A stretch of 64,000 nucleotides of DNA from Bacteroidota bacterium (GTDB lineage: Bacteria > Bacteroidota > Bacteroidia > 2-12-FULL-35-15). Below the pieces are notes generated by a model. That model had not been told where the DNA came from. It did no database searches and saw only the letters and a program-made list of their open reading frames with translations. The DNA lies in the NCBI GenBank assembly GCA_016722565.1, contig JADKIU010000002.1:372001-436000 (forward strand). The letters run 5' to 3'. Shown piece after piece: positions 1-6,758 of this stretch; position 1 is the first letter of the stretch; every line of letters starts with the position of its first letter. The translations under genes and the position numbers were made by a program.

Positions 1-519
1 CTGAAAACTGCTGCGATTGTTCGTAAACCGAGCCAATTTAGCTTTGATAATGTAAAAACAGTGGGAATTATTTTTGATGCAACCAATGCCGAAGATTTTG
101 ATATCGTGAAACGATATGTGGTTTATTTGCGAGAGCATCAGAAAAAAGTAAAGGTGATGGGCTTTTTTAGTAAAAAGGAAATCCCCGCATTAACCTATTC
201 TAAATTAGAATATGATTTTTTTACGATTAAAGAATTGAATTGGATGGGAACACCTAATTCAGTCGTGATTCGTAATTTTATTCATGAAGAATATGATTTG
301 TTAATAGATTTAAATATTCATGATCATTTTCCTTTAAAGTATATTGCCGCTTTATCTAAAGCTGCATTTAAAGTTGGGAAGTTTAATGAAAATGACATCG
401 AAATTTATGATATGATGATTGATGCGGATAATACAAAAACTGTAAAATACTTTTTGCGTCAGATTGATACATATATTACAATGCTTAATAAAACAGAAGT
501 AAATAAGGAAATGAGCTAA
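1..519 (+). CDS. DUF6913-like protein, 5' end outside window
   Basis: The reading frame is open from base 1, so the true start lies upstream of the window; the first internal start-like codon is GTG at 61, but the residues before it (ending DNVKTVG) already read as protein. The visible 172 residues have an alpha/beta pattern (IIFDATN, KVKVMGFFSKKE, YDLLIDLNI), which fits the Bacteroidota-specific DUF6913 family from memory of its conserved opening around VGI-DAT. Function is unknown for that family. There is no signal peptide in view and no membrane segment, so a cytoplasmic protein is likely. It is followed by an 85-base gap with no clear terminator, then the GlmU-like gene. The family assignment is a recognition call and was not searched. 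Confidence 0.65.
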   Translation: MKTAAIVRKPSQFSFDNVKTVGIIFDATNAEDFDIVKRYVVYLREHQKKVKVMGFFSKKEIPALTYSKLEYDFFTIKELNWMGTPNSVVIRNFIHEEYDLLIDLNIHDHFPLKYIAALSKAAFKVGKFNENDIEIYDMMIDADNTKTVKYFLRQIDTYITMLNKTEVNKEMS

Positions 520-604
520 ATGGGTTCATTGGGGGGAAGAAGGAATCGTATTTTAAAACTCCCTCAATAACTAAATTAACTTAATCAACTTAATCAACTA
601 AACT

Positions 605-1789
605 ATGAATTACATCCTCTTTGACGATACTGCAAGAATCAATCTTCTTCCACTCACATTTACCAGACCGGTTGCGGAAATTCGGATTGGTATTTTAACC
701 ATTCGTGAGAAATGGGAGAAAGTTTTGGATATAAAAGTTTCTTTTCAAACGGAAGAATACTTAAACAAAAAATTTCCAACTGAATTTGCAATCGATACAG
801 ACAATATATGGATCAACGGCTCTGTTTGTCCGAATGCAAAATTGCTGGAAGAACTAAAATCCTTACAACCCAAACAAGCCTTATTATCACTAGGAACGGT
901 ATTGGCTGTTAATTCTGGTGATGTAAAAGCTTTTGATTTTAGAAATATAGAAGGGTTTACGAAATTCGAATCCGCTGCTCAAGCCATCCGAATTGAAAAC
1001 CCTTGGGATATTTTTTCAAAAAATGGCGAAGCTATCAAAGATGATTTTGAATTGATCACCAAAGGCAGAAAGTCGCTCGCCCTGAGTAAAACCAATCAAA
1101 TTATCGCAGTAGAAAACATTTTTGTAGAAGAGGGTGCTAAGGTAGAATGTGCGATATTGAATGCTTCTACTGGTCCGATTTATATTGGAAAAGATGCTGA
1201 AATAATGGAAGGCTCGATCATTCGTGGCCCATTCGCATTGTGCGAACATTCGGCATTAAAATTAGGTGCCAAAATATACGGACCAACCACCGTTGGGCCG
1301 CACAGCAAAGTAGGAGGAGAGGTCAACAATTCTGTTATCTTTGGTTATTCAAACAAAGGGCATGATGGCTTTTTGGGAAATTCGGTTTTAGGCGAATGGT
1401 GCAACATTGGCGCAGATAGCAATAACTCCAATTTAAAAAACAATTATGCGGAAGTAAAATTGTGGAATTATGAGAAAGAACGATTTGTAAATACAGGTTT
1501 AACATTTTGTGGATTAATTATGGGAGACCATAGTAAATGTGGAATTAATACAATGTTCAATACAGGAACAGTAGTTGGAGTTAATGCCAATATTTTTGGT
1601 TCAGGATTCCCACGTAATTTTGTTCCTTCTTTTTCATGGGGTGGGGCAGCAGGATTTACTACCTATAAAACAAAAGATGCCTTTGAAGTTGCAAGTCGTG
1701 TGATGGAAAGAAGAGGCATGACTTTCAACGAAATAGAACAGAATATTTTAACTCATGTTTTTGAGTTAACAGAAAAATATAGAAAATAA
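605..1789 (+). CDS. GlmU-family putative sugar nucleotidyltransferase with hexapeptide repeats
   Basis: This 394-residue protein has an N-terminal region opening MNYILFDDTARINLLPLTF, characteristic of a Bacteroidota GlmU-like family, and a C-terminal left-handed beta-helix region from about residue 175 to 330, where short Ile/Val-Gly-rich hexads recur (IYIGKDAEI, SIIRGPFAL, LGAKIYGPTTVG, NIGADSNN). Family knowledge suggests sugar-1-phosphate nucleotidylyl transfer and/or acyl transfer, but the classic GlmU N-terminal nucleotide loop (LAAGxGTRMxS) is not visible, so activity and substrate are unproven. It is probably cytoplasmic. The ATG at 605 directly precedes the conserved opening. A small membrane-protein gene follows after 6 bases, so the two are probably co-transcribed. 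It is not the essential bifunctional GlmU by length or N-terminal motif. Confidence 0.7.
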   Translation: MNYILFDDTARINLLPLTFTRPVAEIRIGILTIREKWEKVLDIKVSFQTEEYLNKKFPTEFAIDTDNIWINGSVCPNAKLLEELKSLQPKQALLSLGTVLAVNSGDVKAFDFRNIEGFTKFESAAQAIRIENPWDIFSKNGEAIKDDFELITKGRKSLALSKTNQIIAVENIFVEEGAKVECAILNASTGPIYIGKDAEIMEGSIIRGPFALCEHSALKLGAKIYGPTTVGPHSKVGGEVNNSVIFGYSNKGHDGFLGNSVLGEWCNIGADSNNSNLKNNYAEVKLWNYEKERFVNTGLTFCGLIMGDHSKCGINTMFNTGTVVGVNANIFGSGFPRNFVPSFSWGGAAGFTTYKTKDAFEVASRVMERRGMTFNEIEQNILTHVFELTEKYRK

Positions 1790-1795
1790 ATTTAT

Positions 1796-2026
1796 ATGGA
1801 TTTTTCATCAACTGAAATTGTAGGCTATTTAGCATCTTTAATTGTATTGATTTCATTTTTGATGAAGAATATAAAAACACTCCGAATCATTAATTCTATT
1901 GGATGTGTGCTTTTTGTCGCTTATGGAATATTACTTAATTTCTCTATTCCGATAGTGATCACCAATGTGGCAATTGTTGCCATCAATATTTATTATTTGG
2001 TAAAAGTGAATAAAACGGAAAACTAA
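1796..2026 (+). CDS. small YgjV-like inner membrane protein
   Basis: This 76-residue hydrophobic protein has three predicted membrane segments, roughly residues 8-22, 29-47 and 50-68, separated by a short basic loop (KNIKTLRIIN). The pattern of 'GYLAS...SFLMKNIKTLRIINSIGC' resembles the YgjV/Imp-YgjV family of small inner membrane proteins, whose function is not known. The ATG lies 6 bases after the stop of the GlmU-like gene, implying co-transcription. Homologues are sometimes mislabelled uroporphyrinogen decarboxylase; nothing here supports that. Being short, it rests on its hydrophobic pattern, operon position and codon use like its neighbours. Confidence 0.6.
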   Translation: MDFSSTEIVGYLASLIVLISFLMKNIKTLRIINSIGCVLFVAYGILLNFSIPIVITNVAIVAINIYYLVKVNKTEN

Positions 2027-2189
2027 TCCAGTTATTACTTGTTACAATTGTTATCGCTGAGATTTGAATGGGTTTTCCCAATAATTCACGCTCAATACAC
2101 TGTGCCATTTTGTCCCAAATCTCCCCATGGCATAGCAATTGAAAAAAGGGATACATAATAGTATTAAAACGACTTAATTTACTCACAAT

Positions 2190-4658
2190 ATGACTGATAA
2201 TTTTGACTTGAATGGCTTGGTACCAATGCTCCGCGACAATCTGATGGACGAAGACACTGAGTTTATTCCTTTGCTTTCATCGGAAGATGAAGATCAAATG
2301 AATTCCGAAAAAGTACCCGATGAGCTGTCAATTTTACCTCTTCGAAATACGGTTTTATTTCCTGGTGTGGTGATTCCTATAACCGTTGGAAGAGATAAAT
2401 CCATTAATTTGATTAAAGATGCCTATAAAGGCGATAAAATAATTGGTGTTGTTGCGCAAAAGAACGATTCCGTGGAAGATCCTTCCGTTGAAGATTTGAA
2501 TAAAATCGGAACCGTTGCACAGATCATTAAAATGTTGCGTATGCCGGATGGGAACACGACTGTGATTATTCAGGGCAAAAAACGTTTCGAATTAAAAGAA
2601 ATCAAACAAACCCAGCCTTATATCAAAGCGGCTATCACCGCATTTGCTGAAACTCGCCCCAAAAAGGATGATAAAGAATTTGATGCGCTTGTATCTTCTT
2701 TAAAAGATTTAGCACTTCAGATTGTAAAACAAAGTCCGCATATTCCTAGCGAAGCCGGTTTTGCTTTAAAAAATATCGAAAGCCCATCGTTTTTAATCAA
2801 TTTTATTTCTTCCAATATGAATGCTCCTGTTGAAGAGAAGCAAAAAATGTTGGAAGTAATTGACTTGAAAGAACGCGCCACGATGGTGTTGTCAAACCTG
2901 ACGAAGGAGTTACAAATGCTTGAATTGAAAAATCAAATTCAATCCAAAGTAAAAGTAGATTTGGATAAGCAGCAACGTGATTATTTCTTACACCAACAAA
3001 TGAAAACCATTCAGGAAGAGTTGGGGGAGAATAACAATACACAGGATATTCAGGAAATGAAAATCCGTGCAACAAAAAAGATTTGGAACAAAGAAGTGGC
3101 GCAAGCATTTGATAAAGCGATCGGGAAACTGGAACGCATGAACCCAAATGCTGCTGAATATTCGATTCAAACAAATTATTTAGAAGTGTTATTGGATTTG
3201 CCTTGGGATGAAAAAACACAAGATAATTTTGATTTAAAACGTGCTGAAAAGGTCTTGAATAAAGACCATTTCGGAATGGAAAAAGTGAAAGAACGCATTT
3301 TGGAACACTTGGCTGTTTTGAAATTGAAGGGGAATATGAAATCACCAATTTTATGTTTGTACGGCCCTCCGGGTGTTGGTAAAACATCCTTAGGGAAAAG
3401 TATTGCTGAAAGCTTGGGGAGAAAATACATCCGTATGAGTTTGGGTGGTTTACGCGATGAAGCCGAAATTCGTGGTCACCGCAAGACCTATATTGGTGCT
3501 ATGCCTGGAAGAGTTTTGCAAAGCATCAAAAAATCAGGCTCCTCAAACCCTGTGTTTATTTTAGATGAAATTGATAAAGTAGGAAATGATTTTCATGGCG
3601 ACCCTTCCTCTGCTTTATTGGAAGTGTTGGATCCTGAACAAAACAATGCTTTTTACGATAACTATGTGGAGTTGGATTATGATTTATCAAATGTGATGTT
3701 TATTGCAACGGCAAATTCATTAAGTACTATTCAGCCTGCGTTGCGCGACCGGATGGAAATTATTGAAATTACCGGTTATACCATTGAGGAAAAAATGGAA
3801 ATTGCAAAACGCCATTTAATTCCGAAACAATTGGAAGAGCAAGGGTTAAAGAAAGACCAACTCACGTTAAATAAAGATGTGATAGAATACATCATTGAAA
3901 ATTATACACGTGAAAGTGGTGTGCGTGGAATGGAAAAAGTAATTGCCAAAGTTGTACGAAATGCAGCAAAATCAATTGCGATGGATCAAAAATACAATGT
4001 GAATGTTTCTGAAAAAGATTTAGTAAAAATTCTTGGACCGGCTCATGCAAAAGACCGTTACCAAGGAAATGATGTTGCAGGTGTAGTAACTGGATTGGCT
4101 TGGACGAGTGTGGGTGGTGATATTTTATTTATTGAAACCAGCATTACAAAAGGTACAGGTAAGTTAACACTTACCGGAAATTTAGGTGACGTCATGAAAG
4201 AGTCGGCTGTCATTGCATTGGAATATCTTAAATCACATAGTACTATTTTGGGATTAAAACCGGAAGTCTTTGACAAATGGAATGTTCACATCCATGTGCC
4301 AGAAGGAGCAACACCGAAAGACGGGCCAAGTGCAGGAATTACCATGTTAACAGCGATTGCATCTGCTTTCACACAACGTAAAGTAAAAGATAAATTAGCC
4401 ATGACAGGAGAGATAACATTGCGTGGAAGGGTATTGGCAGTAGGTGGAATCAAAGAAAAGATATTGGCAGCAAAACGTGCAGGTATCAAAGAAATTATTT
4501 TAAGTGCCGACAATAAAAAAGATATTGATGACATCAAAAAGGAATACATCAAGGATTTGAAATTCCATTATGTAGAAAAAATGATTGATGTTGTTAAATA
4601 CGCTTTATTGAAAGAAAAGGTGGACAATCCGCTTGATTTAACAATCAAAGAAGAATAG
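2190..4658 (+). CDS. lon: ATP-dependent protease Lon (endopeptidase La)
   Basis: This is a full-length LonA of 822 residues. The N-terminal substrate-binding domain starts near residue 45 (LSILPLRNTVLFPGVVIPI). The AAA+ module carries Walker A GPPGVGKT at 392-399 and Walker B VFILDEIDK around 452-460. The C-terminal serine-lysine protease domain has catalytic Ser714 in PKDGPSAG and Lys757 in GGIKEK, 43 residues apart as in E. coli Lon. It is a cytoplasmic hexamer degrading misfolded and regulatory proteins. The chosen ATG gives an acidic leader of about 40 residues before the conserved domain, usual in Bacteroidota. The 163-base upstream gap holds only an imperfect promoter-like TAATTTAC at 2175. 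A strong terminator follows the gene. Confidence 0.97.
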   Translation: MTDNFDLNGLVPMLRDNLMDEDTEFIPLLSSEDEDQMNSEKVPDELSILPLRNTVLFPGVVIPITVGRDKSINLIKDAYKGDKIIGVVAQKNDSVEDPSVEDLNKIGTVAQIIKMLRMPDGNTTVIIQGKKRFELKEIKQTQPYIKAAITAFAETRPKKDDKEFDALVSSLKDLALQIVKQSPHIPSEAGFALKNIESPSFLINFISSNMNAPVEEKQKMLEVIDLKERATMVLSNLTKELQMLELKNQIQSKVKVDLDKQQRDYFLHQQMKTIQEELGENNNTQDIQEMKIRATKKIWNKEVAQAFDKAIGKLERMNPNAAEYSIQTNYLEVLLDLPWDEKTQDNFDLKRAEKVLNKDHFGMEKVKERILEHLAVLKLKGNMKSPILCLYGPPGVGKTSLGKSIAESLGRKYIRMSLGGLRDEAEIRGHRKTYIGAMPGRVLQSIKKSGSSNPVFILDEIDKVGNDFHGDPSSALLEVLDPEQNNAFYDNYVELDYDLSNVMFIATANSLSTIQPALRDRMEIIEITGYTIEEKMEIAKRHLIPKQLEEQGLKKDQLTLNKDVIEYIIENYTRESGVRGMEKVIAKVVRNAAKSIAMDQKYNVNVSEKDLVKILGPAHAKDRYQGNDVAGVVTGLAWTSVGGDILFIETSITKGTGKLTLTGNLGDVMKESAVIALEYLKSHSTILGLKPEVFDKWNVHIHVPEGATPKDGPSAGITMLTAIASAFTQRKVKDKLAMTGEITLRGRVLAVGGIKEKILAAKRAGIKEIILSADNKKDIDDIKKEYIKDLKFHYVEKMIDVVKYALLKEKVDNPLDLTIKEE

Positions 4659-4675
4659 AAGAAAAAATAGCTTTT

Positions 4676-4706
4676 AAAAACCGCGGCTTGTGCCGCGGTT
4701 TTTTTT
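4676..4706 (+). terminator. Rho-independent terminator after lon
   Basis: The perfect stem CCGCGGC / GCCGCGG (4681-4687 with 4692-4698) has a 4-base loop TTGT, is flanked by an A-run and is followed by eight T. It begins 17 bases after the lon stop codon. Confidence 0.93.
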
Positions 4707-4797
4707 GTAATGAGCTTAGAGTCAGTTACCTGTATTTTTGCAATTGCGCTTGCAATAAACCCCATTGTTTCTCGTTTAAAACACGGATATTTTTATT

Positions 4798-4805
4798 TAT
4801 ATTTG
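4798..4805 (+). promoter_or_regulatory. Bacteroidota -7-type element TATATTTG before porQ
   Basis: TATATTTG matches the Bacteroidota consensus TAnnTTTG exactly and ends 5 bases before the porQ ATG. No good TTTG -33 partner is visible at the usual spacing. A second match, TATTTTTG at 4733-4740, lies further upstream and is an alternative. If this one is used, the transcript would be almost leaderless, which also supports the ATG at 4811 over an upstream in-frame start at 4688. Confidence 0.45.
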
Positions 4806-4810
4806 TGTTA

Positions 4811-5890
4811 ATGAATTTTAGAGCTCTACTTTTTCTTTTATCAACAGTGGTTATTTCTGCACCTGCATTTGCTCAAGTTGGAGGAAACAATACCTACGAA
4901 TTTCTGAATTTGCCTATTTCGGCAAGGGTTTCTGCACTTGGTGGAAATTTAATTCCTGTTAAGGATAACGACTTAAATGTTTCCTTAATCAATCCTTCTT
5001 TGCTTTCCGATTCAATGAGCAATAATGTTGCTTTGAGCTATATCAATTATTTTTCGGATGTGAACTATGGGTATGTAGCGTATGCGAAACACTTCGATAA
5101 AATCGGGAATTTTAGTGCCGGCATTCATTATTTAGATTACGGAAAATTTACGCGTGCGGATGAAATAGGTAATACGGATGGAACATTCGGAGCCAGTGAA
5201 ATGAGTTTTAATTTGGCCTATGCAAAGTCTATTTTAGATACCAACCTAACTGTTGGGGTCACTTTAAAAACAATCTACTCTCAATTAGAATCCTATACTT
5301 CCTGGGGCTCCGCAATCGACTTAGGGGCAACCTATGTTCGCCCTTCACATGGATTTGCTGCTGCTGTGGTTGTAAAAAACATAGGTCGCCAATGGAAACC
5401 TTATGTGGAAGGAAACAGAGAGAAATTACCTTTTGAAATTCAAATCGGAATTTCTAAAAAACCGAAACACGTTCCTTTCCGCTTTTCATTGGTGTATGAA
5501 AATCTAGAAAAATGGGATTTAACCTACATTGATCCAGCCAATCCACCGCTTACGGAAGATCCACTAACTGGTGAACCAATCAAACAAAATAAAGCGAAAA
5601 TATTTGGGGATAAATTTATGCGTCACATGGTGATAGGTGGAGAGTTTATCATCACTAAAAACTTTTTCTTGCGAGCTGGTTATAATTATCAGCGCAGAAA
5701 AGAATTAAAAATCCCTGAAAAAAGAGGGGCAACAGGATTCTCTTTCGGGTTTGGATTCAGAATTTATAAATTTCATATCAGCTATGGTCGTGCAGTGTAT
5801 CATCTTGCCGGTCCATCAAATAATTTCTCCATAAGCATGGATTTGAACAGTTTTTATTCTAAAAAGTTTAAATCTCCTGCTACTCCATAA
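4811..5890 (+). CDS. porQ: type IX secretion system protein PorQ
   Basis: The protein has 359 residues with a signal peptide (MNFRALLFLLSTVVISAPAF, cleavage near AFAQ). The mature start, VGGNNTYEFLNLPISARVSA, then LGG and NPSLLS, is the diagnostic PorQ/PorV-type opening, and the rest alternates beta strands as expected for an outer-membrane FadL-like barrel. In characterised T9SS, PorQ works with PorZ, PorU and PorV in the attachment complex that handles sorting-domain removal and A-LPS linkage of cargo. The frame extends upstream to 4688, but residues before the ATG at 4811 look like translated terminator and promoter DNA, so I place the start at 4811. The next gene, cmk, follows after 50 bases; porQ-cmk adjacency is common in this phylum from memory. 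No other core T9SS gene apart from PorP-type appears in the window. Confidence 0.88.
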   Translation: MNFRALLFLLSTVVISAPAFAQVGGNNTYEFLNLPISARVSALGGNLIPVKDNDLNVSLINPSLLSDSMSNNVALSYINYFSDVNYGYVAYAKHFDKIGNFSAGIHYLDYGKFTRADEIGNTDGTFGASEMSFNLAYAKSILDTNLTVGVTLKTIYSQLESYTSWGSAIDLGATYVRPSHGFAAAVVVKNIGRQWKPYVEGNREKLPFEIQIGISKKPKHVPFRFSLVYENLEKWDLTYIDPANPPLTEDPLTGEPIKQNKAKIFGDKFMRHMVIGGEFIITKNFFLRAGYNYQRRKELKIPEKRGATGFSFGFGFRIYKFHISYGRAVYHLAGPSNNFSISMDLNSFYSKKFKSPATP

Positions 5891-5913
5891 TTTTTATTCA
5901 AAGAAATTATCTG

Positions 5914-5921
5914 TAATTTTG
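5914..5921 (+). promoter_or_regulatory. TAATTTTG promoter element before cmk
   Basis: An exact TAnnTTTG match lies 19 bases upstream of the cmk ATG in the short porQ-cmk gap. No clear -33 TTTG is seen, so cmk could have its own weak promoter as well as read-through from porQ. Confidence 0.35.
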
Positions 5922-5940
5922 TTCCTAGCATTCTATTCTT

Positions 5941-6636
5941 ATGACCAAAATTACCATTGCAATTGACGGATATTCTTCGTGTGGAAAAAGCACACTGGCA
6001 AAGGCATTGGCTTCAAAGCTTGGTTATGCCTACGTAGATTCAGGTGCAATGTATCGCTGTGTTACACTTTACGCGCTCAGAAAAGGCGTTATTAAAGATC
6101 ATAGTTTTCAAGAAAGTGATATCGTTCGATTATTAGATGAAATCAACTTAACCTTTCAGTTTAATCCCAATACAAAATCATCAGAAACCTTTTTAAACGG
6201 AGAAAATGTTGAGAAAGAAATTCGGCAAATGGTTGTTTCTGAGAATGTTAGTAAGGTAAGCGCAATACACGATGTGCGTGTAAAAATGATTGCTATTCAG
6301 CGCAAATTAGGGAAAAACAAAGGGATTGTTATGGATGGTAGAGACATTGGTACGAATGTTTTTCCAAATGCTGAACTAAAATTGTTTATGACCGCTGATA
6401 CCGATATCCGCACGCAACGTAGATTTGATGAACTTTCCTCAAAAGGTCAACACATTTCTTTTAGTGATGTGAAATCCAATTTGATTTATCGCGATCATGA
6501 AGATACTCACCGAAAAGAAAATCCGTTAACACAAGCCCAAGATGCTATTGTTCTTGATAATTCCGACTTAACGCGTGAGCAACAGCTTGAATTTGTTATC
6601 AAATTAATCTACGACCTAACCTTAAATACGGATTAA
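5941..6636 (+). CDS. cmk: (d)CMP kinase
   Basis: Cytidylate kinase phosphorylates CMP and dCMP with ATP in pyrimidine nucleotide salvage and supply. The 231-residue protein is the normal length. It has the P-loop GYSSCGKS at residues 10-17, the substrate-binding segment YVDSGAMYR near 31-39, the MDGRDIGT motif near 137 and the lid-region arginines in DIRTQRRFDEL and YRDHEDTHRKENPL. There is no signal peptide; it is cytoplasmic. The ATG at 5941 sits directly before the beta-strand/P-loop as in homologues. Confidence 0.96.
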   Translation: MTKITIAIDGYSSCGKSTLAKALASKLGYAYVDSGAMYRCVTLYALRKGVIKDHSFQESDIVRLLDEINLTFQFNPNTKSSETFLNGENVEKEIRQMVVSENVSKVSAIHDVRVKMIAIQRKLGKNKGIVMDGRDIGTNVFPNAELKLFMTADTDIRTQRRFDELSSKGQHISFSDVKSNLIYRDHEDTHRKENPLTQAQDAIVLDNSDLTREQQLEFVIKLIYDLTLNTD

Positions 6637-6682
6637 GATTGCGTTATCAGCGTATTTCTTTTTTTTGAATTTCCTTTCAAAG

Positions 6683-6713
6683 TTTGTCTTTTCCTATTAA
6701 TTCTTTATATTAG
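6683..6713 (+). promoter_or_regulatory. likely promoter TTTG-N19-TATATTAG for the Ig/PKD protein gene
   Basis: TTTG at 6683-6686 and TATATTAG at 6706-6713 are separated by 19 bases, the normal Bacteroidota -33/-7 spacing. The -7 box has one mismatch to TAnnTTTG. The gene start is 45 bases downstream. Confidence 0.45.
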
Positions 6714-6758
6714 TGTTCTATTTTAGTTATGAATACTTAATTCCAGGCACACAAGTTT

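Noticed and set aside
2059..2123. Inverted repeat GAGATTTG/CAAATCTC upstream of lon as a regulatory element
   Set aside because: The arms are only 8 bases with a spacer of 49 bases; in AT-rich DNA this is expected by chance and no known heat-shock operator is matched.
1983..2186. 67-codon minus-strand frame before lon
   Set aside because: No homologue recognised, no promoter or start context, and it covers most of the lon 5' region; treated as intergenic.
2803..3387. 194-codon open frame antisense to lon
   Set aside because: It lies entirely inside lon on the opposite strand, has no recognisable protein pattern and mirrors lon codon bias; a shadow frame.
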